DNA of 64,000 nucleotides from Streptomyces sp. NBC_01788 (GTDB taxonomy: Bacteria > Actinomycetota > Actinomycetes > Streptomycetales > Streptomycetaceae). The position numbers and the translations under genes were made by a program. The notes under the pieces were generated by a model. It was given only the letters and a program-made list of their open reading frames with translations. It was not told where the DNA came from and searched no databases. The stretch is taken from positions 5,208,001-5,272,000 of the forward strand of contig NZ_CP109090.1 in the NCBI RefSeq assembly GCF_035917575.1, read 5' to 3'. Shown piece by piece: positions 8,321 through 17,417 of this stretch (position 1 is its first letter; each line of letters opens with the position of its first letter).

Positions 8321-9246
8321 ACGCCCTGGAGCTCCATGAAGGAGAAGGGGTTCTCGGAGCCGTACACCGGAGCGAAGCCGAGGCGCGTCAGGCGCTGATC
8401 GGCGACGCACTCCAGGTACTGCCGCATCGACTCGGTGTTCATCCCCGGGAGGCCGTCACCGCACAGGTCGCGGGCGAACTGGAGCTCGGCCTCGACGGCC
8501 TCCCGCAGCATGTCGGTGACCTGCTGCTGGAGGTTGTCGTCGAAGAGCTCCGGCTCCTCCTTGCGGACGGTGTCCACCACGTCGAAGGCGAAGGACATGT
8601 GCATCGTCTCGTCCCGGAACACCCAGTTGGTGCCGGTGGCCAGACCGTGCAGCAGGCCGCGGCTGCGGAACCAGTAGACGTAGGCGAAGGCGCCGTAGAA
8701 GAACAGGCCCTCGATGCACGCGGCGAAGCAGATGAGGTTGAGCAGGAAGCGTCGGCGGTCCGCCTTCGTCTCCAGCCGGTCCAGCTTCTCCACCGAGTCC
8801 ATCCACTTGAAGCAGAACTCGGCCTTCTCACGGATGGAGGGGATGTTCTCCACCGCCGCGAAGGCGGCGGTGCGGTCCTCCGGGTCGGGGAGGTAGGTGT
8901 CCAGCAGCGTCAGATAGAACTGGACGTGCACGGCCTCCTCGAAGAGCTGGCGGGACAGGTACAGCCGCGCCTCGGGGGAGTTGATGTGCTTGTACAGCGT
9001 CAGCACCAGGTTGTTCGCCACGATCGAGTCACCGGTGGCGAAGAAGGCCACCAGCCGTCCGATCAGGTGCTGCTCGGACGGGCTCAGCCTCGCGAGGTCG
9101 GCGACGTCCGAGTGGAGGTCGACCTCCTCCACGGTCCAGGTGTTCTTGATGGCGTCCCGGTAGCGCTCGTAGAAGTCCGGGTAGCGCATCGGACGGAGCG
9201 TCAGCTCGAAGCCGGGGTCGAGCAGGTTCTTGGTCTCGCTGGTCAT
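8233..9246 (-). CDS. nrdB: Class Ia ribonucleotide reductase, beta subunit
   Basis: 337 aa radical-generating subunit of aerobic ribonucleotide reductase. The di-iron ligands are visible: Asp73 (GDSI), Glu104 and His107 (EEAVHVQFY), a Glu in CIEGLFFYG, and Glu/His in RDETMHMSF. Tyr111 sits seven residues after Glu104, the position of the stable tyrosyl radical in E. coli NrdB, so this is a Tyr-radical enzyme and not a class Ic variant. The acidic C-terminus (VDLDEDF) is the tail expected to dock on the alpha subunit. Its ATG overlaps the nrdA stop by one base, so the subunits should be co-translated. Confidence 0.97.
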   Translation of the reverse strand: MTSETKNLLDPGFELTLRPMRYPDFYERYRDAIKNTWTVEEVDLHSDVADLARLSPSEQHLIGRLVAFFATGDSIVANNLVLTLYKHINSPEARLYLSRQLFEEAVHVQFYLTLLDTYLPDPEDRTAAFAAVENIPSIREKAEFCFKWMDSVEKLDRLETKADRRRFLLNLICFAACIEGLFFYGAFAYVYWFRSRGLLHGLATGTNWVFRDETMHMSFAFDVVDTVRKEEPELFDDNLQQQVTDMLREAVEAELQFARDLCGDGLPGMNTESMRQYLECVADQRLTRLGFAPVYGSENPFSFMELQGVQELTNFFERRPSAYQVAVEGTVDLDEDF

Positions 9247-11612
9247 TACTGGCAGGCCTCGCAGGACTCGGGGTTCTCAAGGGAGCAGGCGATCGCGTCG
9301 GCGTCCGGCGCCGCCTGCTGGACGGGGACGGTGGCGGCGGCCTGCGCCCGGGCGGCGCGCGCGATCCGGGTCGCCGGGCGGGACCGCAGGTAGTACGTCG
9401 TCTTCAGCCCCTGCTTCCAGGCGTAGGCGTACATCGAGGAGAGCTTGCCGATGGTCGGCGTCTCCAGGAACAGGTTCAGGGACTGGGACTGGTCCAGGAA
9501 CGCGGTGCGGGCGGCGGCCATGTCGATCAGGCCGCGCTGCGGGATCTCCCACGCCGTGCGGTACAGCCCGCGCACGTCCTCGGGGATCCAGGCGAAGTCC
9601 TGCACCGAGCCGTTGGCGTCGCGCAGCGCCTCGCGGGTCCGGGCGTCCCAGACGCCGAGCGCCTTCAGATCGTCCACCAGGTACGAGTTGACCTGGAGGA
9701 ACTCCCCGGAGAGCGTCTCACGCTTGAAGAGGTTGGAGACCTGCGGCTCGATGCACTCGTACACGCCCGCGATCGAGGCGATGGTGGCGGTCGGGGCGAT
9801 CGCGAGCAGCAGCGAGTTGCGCATGCCGACGGCGGCGATCCGCTCGCGCAGGGCCGCCCAGCGCTCCGGCCAGGTCAGCTCGACGTCGTAGTGGTCGGGG
9901 TGCAGCACGCCCTGGGCCGTACGGGTCTTCTCCCACGCGGGCAGCGGACCGTTGCGCTCGGCGAGGTCGGCGGACGCCTCGTACGCGGCGAGCATGATCC
10001 GCTCGGCGATACGGGTGGACAGGGCCTTCGCCTCCGGGGAGTCGAAGGGCAGGCGCAGCTTGAAGAACACGTCCTGCAGACCCATGGCGCCCAGGCCCAC
10101 CGGACGCCAGCGGGCGTTGGAGCGGCCCGCCTGCTCGGTCGGGTAGAAGTTGATGTCGACCACGCGGTCGAGGAAGGTGACCGCGGTGCGGACGGTCTCG
10201 TCCAGCCGCTCCCAGTCGATGTCCCCGCCGGCCACGAACGCGCCGAGGTTGACCGACCCCAGGTTGCACACCGCCGTCTCACCGTCGTCGGTGACCTCCA
10301 GGATCTCCGTGCAGAGGTTCGAGGAGTGGACCACGTGGCCCGGCTGCGCGGTCTGGTTGGCCGTGCGGTTGGCGGCGTCCTTGAAGGTCATCCAGCCGTT
10401 GCCGGTCTGCGCGAGGGTGCGCATCATGCGGCCGTACAGGTCGCGGGCCGGCATGGTCTTGCGCGCCAGGCCCCGCGCCTCCGCGGCCCGGTACGCGGCG
10501 TCGAACTCCTCGCCCCACAGGTCGGTCAGCTCCGGCACGTCCGCGGGGGAGAACAGCGACCACTGCCCGTCGGCGTTCACCCGGCGCATGAACTCGTCCG
10601 GGACCCAGTGCGCGAGGTTGAGGTTGTGCGTCCGGCGGGCGTCCTCACCGGTGTTGTCGCGCAGCTCCAGGAACTCCTCGATGTCCGAGTGCCAGGACTC
10701 CAGGTAGACCGCGGCGGCGCCCTTGCGCCGGCCGCCCTGGTTCACGGCGGCGACCGAGGCGTCCAGGGTCTTCAGGAACGGCACGATGCCGTTGGAGTGC
10801 CCGTTGGTGCCGCGGATCAGCGAACCGCGGGAGCGGATGCGGGAGTAGGCGATGCCGATGCCGCCGGCGTGCTTGGACAGACGGGCGACCTGGAGGTAGC
10901 GCTCGTAGATGGAGTCCAGCTCGTCCTTGGGGGAGTCGAGCAGGTAACAGGACGACATCTGCGGGTGGCGCGTGCCGGAGTTGAACAGCGTGGGGGAGGA
11001 GGGCAGGTAGTCGAGGCGGCTCATCAGCCCGTAGAGGGCCTCGACCTCGTCGACGGACCGCGCGGTGTCGTCCTGCGCGAGACCGGCCGCGACCCGCAGC
11101 ATGAAGTGCTGGGGCGTCTCGATCACCTTGCGGGTGATCGGGTGCCGCAGCAGGTACCGGCTGTGCAGGGTGCGCAGGCCGAAGTAGCCGAAGCGGTCGT
11201 CGGCGGTCCGGTCGATCATCGCGTCCAGGCGGTCGGCGTGGACGCGGACGAACTCGGCGGTCCGGTCGGCGACGAGGCCCTCGCGGTGGCCCACGGCGAC
11301 CGAGTCGGTGAAGGAGGCGACGCCCTGCGAGGCGGCCTCGGCGCGGACGGTGAGGGTCAGCAGCCTGGCCGCCAGCCGGGAGTAGGCGGGGTCCTCGGAG
11401 ATGAGCCCGGCGGCCGCCTCCGTGGCCAGCTCCCGCAACTCGGCCTCGTCGGCCCGCGCCGACCGGCCGCGCAGCGCGGCCGCGGCGACCCGGCCGGGGT
11501 CGGCGTCGGGGAGGTCGGCGGTCAGCTCGGTCAGGGTCCGCAGCAGTACGGCACCTGGACCGTCGGTTTCCGTGGCTGCGACTGAAACCGGGTCGGCTGG
11601 CGCGATGGTCAC
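9246..11612 (-). CDS. nrdA: Class Ia ribonucleotide reductase, alpha subunit
   Basis: 788 aa catalytic subunit reducing ribonucleoside diphosphates. Active-site elements: the first redox cysteine in TRHPQMSSCYLLDS, the SSNLCTE loop with the thiyl-radical cysteine, the partner cysteine in TAVCNLGSVNL, and a C-terminal CEAC pair that regenerates the active site. GTG 11612 is preceded by GAGGGAGAG. A longer in-frame start at 11858 would run through the riboswitch and is rejected. The N-terminus has Ala/Glu-rich helices but no recognisable ATP-cone motif of the VxKRDG kind, so overall activity control by ATP/dATP may be weak or altered. Expression is expected to fall when B12 is plentiful and the B12-dependent class II reductase can take over. 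Confidence 0.97.
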   Translation of the reverse strand: MTIAPADPVSVAATETDGPGAVLLRTLTELTADLPDADPGRVAAAALRGRSARADEAELRELATEAAAGLISEDPAYSRLAARLLTLTVRAEAASQGVASFTDSVAVGHREGLVADRTAEFVRVHADRLDAMIDRTADDRFGYFGLRTLHSRYLLRHPITRKVIETPQHFMLRVAAGLAQDDTARSVDEVEALYGLMSRLDYLPSSPTLFNSGTRHPQMSSCYLLDSPKDELDSIYERYLQVARLSKHAGGIGIAYSRIRSRGSLIRGTNGHSNGIVPFLKTLDASVAAVNQGGRRKGAAAVYLESWHSDIEEFLELRDNTGEDARRTHNLNLAHWVPDEFMRRVNADGQWSLFSPADVPELTDLWGEEFDAAYRAAEARGLARKTMPARDLYGRMMRTLAQTGNGWMTFKDAANRTANQTAQPGHVVHSSNLCTEILEVTDDGETAVCNLGSVNLGAFVAGGDIDWERLDETVRTAVTFLDRVVDINFYPTEQAGRSNARWRPVGLGAMGLQDVFFKLRLPFDSPEAKALSTRIAERIMLAAYEASADLAERNGPLPAWEKTRTAQGVLHPDHYDVELTWPERWAALRERIAAVGMRNSLLLAIAPTATIASIAGVYECIEPQVSNLFKRETLSGEFLQVNSYLVDDLKALGVWDARTREALRDANGSVQDFAWIPEDVRGLYRTAWEIPQRGLIDMAAARTAFLDQSQSLNLFLETPTIGKLSSMYAYAWKQGLKTTYYLRSRPATRIARAARAQAAATVPVQQAAPDADAIACSLENPESCEACQ

Positions 11613-11739
11613 GTGGAGCTCTCCCTCGCTCGGCACGGGGCCTCGCCGAGGGCAGGGGCGGCACACGAGCGCACACGGCGCCGCGTCCACCGGCCCATTC
11701 CGCGAGACCCGGACGTCAGGGCACCCGGACCGGACGGCC

Positions 11740-11875
11740 GGGCGCGCTGTCGGCAGGTCCTCGGACTGACGCTCGTGGCGGGCCTTGGGGGCAAACGCAC
11801 ACGAGTACACCGTTGCGGGACAGTTCCGGATTCGCACCGGATTCCCCTGCGGCGACATTGAGCACGAGCATACAT
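11740..11875 (-). promoter_or_regulatory. Cobalamin (B12) riboswitch upstream of nrdA
   Basis: Reading the minus strand shows the conserved blocks in order: GGGGAATCCGGTGCGAATCC, GGAACTGTCCCGCAACGGT, AGTCCGAGGACCTGCC (the B12 box region) and GACAG. Spacing to nrdA is about 130 nt. The known S. coelicolor nrdABS riboswitch represses the operon when coenzyme B12 is present. Between the aptamer and nrdA, a hairpin can be drawn (11623-11652) whose one arm takes in part of the nrdA ribosome-binding site, so a translational contribution is possible. The outer edges of the aptamer are approximate. Confidence 0.93.
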
Positions 11876-11933
11876 CTTGTGCTGAGCGAGTCGGGCACCC
11901 CCATATGTTGTGCCGCGCCGACTCCGGAGCGTG

Positions 11934-12440
11934 TCAGAATGTCAACTCGTAGGTGAGCAGCATGATGTCGTCCAGCTCGGGGAGCGGGTTCCAGTCCCGG
12001 CCCGGTGTGCGGACGAAGCCCAGGCGCTCGTAGATGCGGTGGGCGGTGTGCATGGAGCTCTGGGTGGACAGCACCACGCGGACACAGCCCTCCACGGCCC
12101 GTGCCCGGTCCGTACAGGCCCGCACGAGGGCCTCGCCGACGCCCCTGCCGCGCGCCGCGTGCGCGACCGCGAGCATCCGTATCTCGGTCTCCCCGGGACC
12201 GGCGAGGTCGGCCATGGGGCCGGCGCCCGGGACGAAGGTCACCCCGCCGAGCACCTCCCCGTCCGCCACCGCGACCAGCACCTCGGCCGCGGCCGCCCGC
12301 TTGGCCACGTCCCGCAGCTCGCCGAGATACCCGTCGCTCTCACCGAAGTCCAGGAGCCCGTCCCGGAGGTAGGCCTGGGCGGTGATCTCACCGAGGGTGC
12401 CGTACTCGCCGGGCTCGGCCGGCCGGATCACGAAGTCCAT
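11934..12440 (-). CDS. GNAT family N-acetyltransferase
   Basis: 168 aa from ATG 12440. The acetyl-CoA pyrophosphate-binding signature is in the middle (EIRMLAVAHAARGRGVGEAL), followed by the typical SMHTAHRIYERLGF segment of motif B. The beginning (MDFVIRPAEPGEYGTLGEI) matches the first GNAT strand and helix. The substrate cannot be told. It is transcribed toward nrdA, ending near the riboswitch leader. A possible upstream extension to 12659 would read through the miniature repeat and is rejected. Confidence 0.85.
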   Translation of the reverse strand: MDFVIRPAEPGEYGTLGEITAQAYLRDGLLDFGESDGYLGELRDVAKRAAAAEVLVAVADGEVLGGVTFVPGAGPMADLAGPGETEIRMLAVAHAARGRGVGEALVRACTDRARAVEGCVRVVLSTQSSMHTAHRIYERLGFVRTPGRDWNPLPELDDIMLLTYELTF

Positions 12441-12510
12441 GCGCCCGAGTGTGCCGCACGGGCACGGCAGCGGGCCGCCGGATTCCGGCGGCCCGCGGGG
12501 TGCCCCGGTC

Positions 12511-12737
12511 CTAGGGCCTCTCGTTTGGATCATGCCGGGCTCGCGGGCCCTGGCACCGCTCCCCCAAGCTCTTCGAGCAGGGGGCACCCCCAGCCGCGTT
12601 GTCGTCGGTTGGCAGGACTCCGCCCTGCCGCCCTCCTCCGCCTTGCGACGCTCCCCCACTGCCTGAACGGCGTGGGAGGTGCCCCCAGCACCAGACCCCG
12701 CTCCCTGATCCGGCCTGAGCCAAACGAAAGACCCTAG
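12511..12737. repeat. MITE-like element, type A ends
   Basis: 227 bp bounded by CTAG on both sides. The terminal inverted repeats are imperfect: the left end begins CTAGGGCCTCTCGTTTGGAT and the right end, reverse-complemented, begins CTAGGGTCTTTCGTTTGGCT. The interior (about 12558-12698) is closely similar to the interior of the element at 20786-21014. No transposase is encoded. The right CTAG provides the TAG stop of the adjacent symporter gene. Confidence 0.8.
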
Positions 12738-14344
12738 TGCGGGGCCGCCGTCGTGGCCGGCGGGAGCTCCACCTCGACGCCCGGGGCGCCGGCGTCCGCC
12801 GTGTAGTCCTCCGGACGGGTCTCGTCCACGCCCTGGGGCGCGTTGACCGCCCGCAGCACGAACGTCAGGACCACCGAGACGGCCGCGTTGAGCACGAACG
12901 CCGTCAGCCCGATGTAGCCGATCTCACCGAGGCCCGGGATCTCCTTCGCCGACCCGCCGAAGTGCTTCTGCGTCGGCGAGGCGACCCCGTAGGCGGCGAC
13001 CGTGCCGTAGACCATGCCGACCGCCCAGCCCGCCAGCAGCGCCCAGCGGTGGAACCAGCGGGTGAACAGCCCGCCGACCAGGGCCGGGAAGGTCTGCAGG
13101 ATCCAGATGCCGCCGAGCAGCTGGAAGTTGATGGCGACCGTCTTGTCCATGGTCAGGACGAAGACCAGCGCGCCCACCTTCACAAGGAGCGACACGATCT
13201 TGGAGACCCGGGTCTCCTCCCGCGGTGTCGCCTGCGGGCGGATGAAGTCCTTGTAGATGTTGCGGGTGAACAGGTTCGCGGCGGCGATCGACATGATGGC
13301 CGCCGGCACCAGGGCGCCGATGGCGATCGCCGCGAACGCCACGCCCGCGAACCAGTCCGGGAACATGGTCTCGAACAGCTGCGGAATGGCCAGCTGGCCG
13401 TTCTTCACCTGCACGCCCGCCGCTATGGCCATGAAGCCCAGCAGGGCGAGCAGGCCCAGCATCAGCGAGTACAGCGGCAGGATCGTGGTGTTGCGGCGGA
13501 TCACCTCGCGGCTGCGCGAGGACAGCGTCGCGGTGATCGAGTGCGGGTACATGAACAGCGCGAGCGCGGAGCCGAGCGCCAGCGTGGCGTACGTCCACTG
13601 GCCGGCCGCCGCCGGGACCAGACCGCCCGAACCCGACTCGGTGAACTTCTGGCCCGCCTTGGCGAACACCTCACCGAAGCCGCCCAGCTTGATCGGGATG
13701 TAGATGATGGCCACCGCGATCACGATGTAGATCAGGGTGTCCTTCACGAACGCGATCAGCGCGGGCGCGCGCAGCCCCGATGAGTAGGTGTACGCCGCCA
13801 GCACGCCGAAGGCGATCAGCAGCGGCAGGTCCTTCACGAACCAGTGGGTGCTGTCGCCGCCGCCGACGCCCATCACGTCCAGGACCGCCTGGATGCCGAC
13901 CAGCTGGAGCGCGATGTACGGCATGGTCGCGAGGATGCCGGTGAGCGCCACCGCCAGCGACAGGCTCTTGGAGCCGAACCGGCCGCGGACGAAGTCCGAG
14001 GTGGTCACGTATCCGTGCCGGTGGGACACCGACCACAGCCGCGGCAGGAATGTGAAGATCAGCGGGTACACCAGGATCGTGTACGGCACCGCGAAGAAGC
14101 CGGCCGCCCCCGTCGCGTAGACGGCGGCCGGCACGGCCACGAAGGTGTAGGCGGTGTACAGGTCGCCGCCGAGCAGGAACCAGGTCACCCAGGTGCCGAA
14201 CGACCGTCCGCCCAGGCCCCATTCGTCCAGGCTGTGCTCGTTCTCGGCCCGGCGCCAGCGCGCGGCCAGGAAGCCCATGACGGTGACGAGCAGGAAGAAG
14301 AAGACACAGACGCCGAGCGCGACGCCGTTGACCCCGTCCTTCAC
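12734..14344 (-). CDS. Sodium:solute symporter, MctP-like carboxylate permease
   Basis: 536 aa with about 13 membrane helices, of the sodium:solute symporter (SSS) family. The sequence begins with an N-terminal helix and a RRAENEHSLDEWGLGGRSFG linker, which is typical of acetate/monocarboxylate permeases (ActP, MctP). The C-terminus is hydrophilic and acidic. The start is GTG 14344, overlapping the stop of the DUF3311 gene, a pairing common for this transporter subfamily. The likely substrate is a short-chain monocarboxylate such as acetate, pyruvate or lactate (family inference). The stop codon lies at the edge of the CTAG-bounded repeat. Confidence 0.88.
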   Translation of the reverse strand: MKDGVNGVALGVCVFFFLLVTVMGFLAARWRRAENEHSLDEWGLGGRSFGTWVTWFLLGGDLYTAYTFVAVPAAVYATGAAGFFAVPYTILVYPLIFTFLPRLWSVSHRHGYVTTSDFVRGRFGSKSLSLAVALTGILATMPYIALQLVGIQAVLDVMGVGGGDSTHWFVKDLPLLIAFGVLAAYTYSSGLRAPALIAFVKDTLIYIVIAVAIIYIPIKLGGFGEVFAKAGQKFTESGSGGLVPAAAGQWTYATLALGSALALFMYPHSITATLSSRSREVIRRNTTILPLYSLMLGLLALLGFMAIAAGVQVKNGQLAIPQLFETMFPDWFAGVAFAAIAIGALVPAAIMSIAAANLFTRNIYKDFIRPQATPREETRVSKIVSLLVKVGALVFVLTMDKTVAINFQLLGGIWILQTFPALVGGLFTRWFHRWALLAGWAVGMVYGTVAAYGVASPTQKHFGGSAKEIPGLGEIGYIGLTAFVLNAAVSVVLTFVLRAVNAPQGVDETRPEDYTADAGAPGVEVELPPATTAAPH

Positions 14345-14640
14345 TTGACCGCACCCCCGTCCTCGGCCGTCGCGGCGGAGGCCGGCCCGGCGGCCCGGGA
14401 GGTCCCGGCGGTGCGCCGGTCACGCTGCCACAGCCGGTATGCGGTCATCGTCAGGACCGCGGAGACGAGTACCCACAGCATCTGGTACCAGTAGAAGAAC
14501 GGGATCCCGGCGAGGGCCGGGTCCTTCCTCGCGTACGACCCCACCCACAGCAGCGCCACGAAGGGGGCGACGAGGCAGAGGGCGATGGTGACCCGTAAGG
14601 GCGTCACCACCGCTCTGGTGGCTTCCGGGGCATTCGACAT
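14341..14640 (-). CDS. DUF3311 small membrane protein
   Basis: 99 aa with two membrane helices (about residues 18-36 and 50-70) and the family hallmark GIPFFYWYQMLWVL. DUF3311 proteins are encoded directly before SSS-type symporters and are thought to be accessory subunits. The downstream symporter start overlaps this stop (GTGA). The 140 bp upstream to dasR contain the presumed promoter but no element I recognise. Confidence 0.85.
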   Translation of the reverse strand: MSNAPEATRAVVTPLRVTIALCLVAPFVALLWVGSYARKDPALAGIPFFYWYQMLWVLVSAVLTMTAYRLWQRDRRTAGTSRAAGPASAATAEDGGAVK

Positions 14641-14780
14641 GTGGCGACTCCGTCCCCTAGCTGATCACCGAGCGTCCGTGCGGTGCGCACGCAATGTAGA
14701 TCACGGTGTCACAGGTGCGGAATCCCTCGTGCGCATGACGCCACGGACCGCCACGAGATTCTTACTCCGTCACAAGGCCC

Positions 14781-15599
<819 letters not shown>

Positions 15600-15678
15600 T
15601 CACATCGTGGCACGGCTTCGCGTGCCGAGTGGTCACCCGTACGCTCCGTGATCTCCTCTGTATACCGTCGTGCCCCCG

Positions 15679-15694
15679 GATGGTCTAGTCCATA
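15679..15694. promoter_or_regulatory. dre site upstream of dasR
   Basis: GATGGTCTAGTCCATA is close to the DasR consensus ACTGGTCTAGACCACT, retaining the TGGTCTA core and a near-symmetric CCA half. It lies 134 bp upstream of dasR, consistent with autoregulation or control of a dasR promoter. Confidence 0.75.
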
Positions 15695-15753
15695 GCTCCG
15701 GCCTGGGCTGGTGGTCCACGTGGCCAGGCCCGTCCGGCGGTCGCGTACGGTCG

Positions 15754-15768
15754 CCACTGGTCCAGTGG
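15754..15768. promoter_or_regulatory. Perfect 15-bp palindrome in dasR-dasA interval
   Basis: CCACTGGTCCAGTGG is a perfect palindrome carrying the outer dre half-sites (ACTGG/CCAGT) at compressed spacing. It could be a weak DasR site or the operator of another regulator. Confidence 0.4.
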
Positions 15769-15869
15769 AGCGCGGGCGTCCATTTTGCCGGACGAACAAT
15801 GAAAGGTCCCTGCATATCGCGGTCATATAACGGACCGTCTGAGCGGGTCGGCGCACTCTTGACAGCCCT

Positions 15870-15909
15870 ATTGGTCTGGGCCAAGCTCCCCCTACTGGTC
15901 TACACCATT
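15870..15909 (+). promoter_or_regulatory. Two dre sites at the dasA promoter
   Basis: The strong site ACTGGTCTACACCATT (15894-15909) and a weaker site ATTGGTCTGGGCCAAG (15870-15885) lie about 100-140 bp before dasA. A perfect TTGACA (15859-15864) immediately precedes the weak site, so bound DasR would cover the promoter. The TTGGTCC that follows is a further half-site. Confidence 0.85.
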
Positions 15910-16007
15910 GGTCCAGGTCCCGGCCCCACGGGCGGTTACGCCGACGCTCGGATGTCGCTCAACCGCGGGGAGGCAGGGGGGTTTGTGGCATCCCTGAGGA
16001 GGGTGGC

Positions 16008-17294
16008 GTGAAGCGCAAGCTGGTAGCCGCGATCGGTATCGCGGGCATGATGGTCTCCATCGCGGCGTGTGGGGGCGGCAAGGACGGCGGGAGCTCCAGC
16101 AAGGGCGGCGCCGACGCCAAGGAGCTGACCGTCTGGCTCACCGTGGACGCGCAGAACAACTGGCCCGAGCTGGTCAAGGCGGCCGACGACGCGGTGACGA
16201 AGAAGCACCCGGGTCTGAAGATCAAGCACGAGTACTACGGCTGGCCGGACAAGAACACCAAGCTCGATGCGGTCCTCGCCACCGACAAGGCCCCCGACGT
16301 GGTCGAGATGGGCAACACCGAGATGCTCGGGTACATGGTCAAGGGTGCCTTCGCCCCCGTCGACGCCGCCGACTTCACCGGATCCGACGCCTGGCTCGAC
16401 GGCCTGAAGGCCTCGGTGACCTACGACGGCAAGACCTACGGCGTTCCCTACTACGCGGGCGGCCGGGTCGCCAACTGGCGCAAGGACGTCATCGCCGCAG
16501 CCGGCGTGAAGTCCGTTCCGAAGACCTACCAGGAGCTCACGGCCGACCTGGACAAGGTTCAGAAGAAGAAGGGTGACAAGTTCAACGCCTGGTACCAGCC
16601 CACGCGCGACTGGTACGCGGCCATGTCCTTCGTCTACGACGCCGGCGGCTCCATCGCCAAGGAGGAGGGCGGCCAGTGGAAGGCCAACCTCTCCTCGCCC
16701 GAGTCCCTCAAGGGCCTGAACGAGTTCAAGAACGTCGTCGACAAGTACATGCACGGCGACAAGACCAAGGACGAGTCCGACCGTTACATCGTCTACGGCC
16801 AGGGCAAGTCCGGCATGATCTTCGGCGCCGCCTGGGAAGGCGCGGCCGCGTCCGACCCGGAGCAGGACAAGACCGGCAAGCTCAAGGACAACAACGAGAA
16901 CTTCGTGATGCCCGGCCCGTCCGGCAAGAACATGCCGGTCTTCCTCGGCGGCTCCGACCTCGCCGTCCCGGTGAAGTCCAAGGCACAGGCGCTCGCAGCC
17001 GAGTGGATCAACGCGTTCACCGGCCCGTCCGGCCAGAAGGGCCTGATGGGCAAGGGCAACCTGCCCAACAACAAGACCGACCTCGCGACGCTCAAGGACG
17101 ACCCCGCGACGGCGGTCCCGGCCACCGCGGCCGAGTCCAACTGGTTCGTCCCGATGGCTCCGGGCTGGGGTCAGGTCGAGAAGGCCCAGGTGCTGCAGAC
17201 CATGCTGCAGAACATCGGCACCGGCAAGAAGCCGGTCGAGGCGGCCGCCAAGGAGGCGGACGCCGCGATCGACAAGGTGATCAACACCAAGTGA
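16008..17294 (+). CDS. dasA: DasA, chitobiose-binding lipoprotein
   Basis: 428 aa extracellular solute-binding protein (family 1) of the (GlcNAc)2 ABC importer. It begins MKRKLVAAIG with a hydrophobic core and lipobox IAAC at Cys21, so it is a membrane-anchored lipoprotein. GTG 16008 follows GAGGAGGGTGGC. It is divergent from dasR, the direct repressor, and has dre sites in its promoter. A strong hairpin separates it from dasB. The energising ATPase is not encoded here; in Streptomyces the shared ATPase MsiK is known to serve this importer. Confidence 0.96.
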   Translation: MKRKLVAAIGIAGMMVSIAACGGGKDGGSSSKGGADAKELTVWLTVDAQNNWPELVKAADDAVTKKHPGLKIKHEYYGWPDKNTKLDAVLATDKAPDVVEMGNTEMLGYMVKGAFAPVDAADFTGSDAWLDGLKASVTYDGKTYGVPYYAGGRVANWRKDVIAAAGVKSVPKTYQELTADLDKVQKKKGDKFNAWYQPTRDWYAAMSFVYDAGGSIAKEEGGQWKANLSSPESLKGLNEFKNVVDKYMHGDKTKDESDRYIVYGQGKSGMIFGAAWEGAAASDPEQDKTGKLKDNNENFVMPGPSGKNMPVFLGGSDLAVPVKSKAQALAAEWINAFTGPSGQKGLMGKGNLPNNKTDLATLKDDPATAVPATAAESNWFVPMAPGWGQVEKAQVLQTMLQNIGTGKKPVEAAAKEADAAIDKVINTK

Positions 17295-17334
17295 CAGGAA
17301 CGCGGGGTCCTGCGACCGCAGCGGGGCCCTGCTT

Positions 17335-17374
17335 CCCGTACGACCGTGCGCCGGCCCGCGCACGGTCGTACGGG
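17335..17374 (+). terminator. 17-bp hairpin between dasA and dasB
   Basis: The arms CCCGTACGACCGTGCGC and GCGCACGGTCGTACGGG are perfectly complementary around a 6-nt loop, without a T tail. The dasB start is 43 bp downstream. It likely stabilises the dasA 3' end or partly terminates transcription, giving more binding protein than permease (inference). Confidence 0.75.
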
Positions 17375-17417
17375 GCTTGGCCTTCGTACGACCTGAGGGA
17401 CCGCTGAGGAGCGCGCG

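Noticed and set aside
11613..11858. N-terminal extension of nrdA
   Set aside because: It would translate the riboswitch. GTG 11612 has a good ribosome-binding site and the expected protein begins there.
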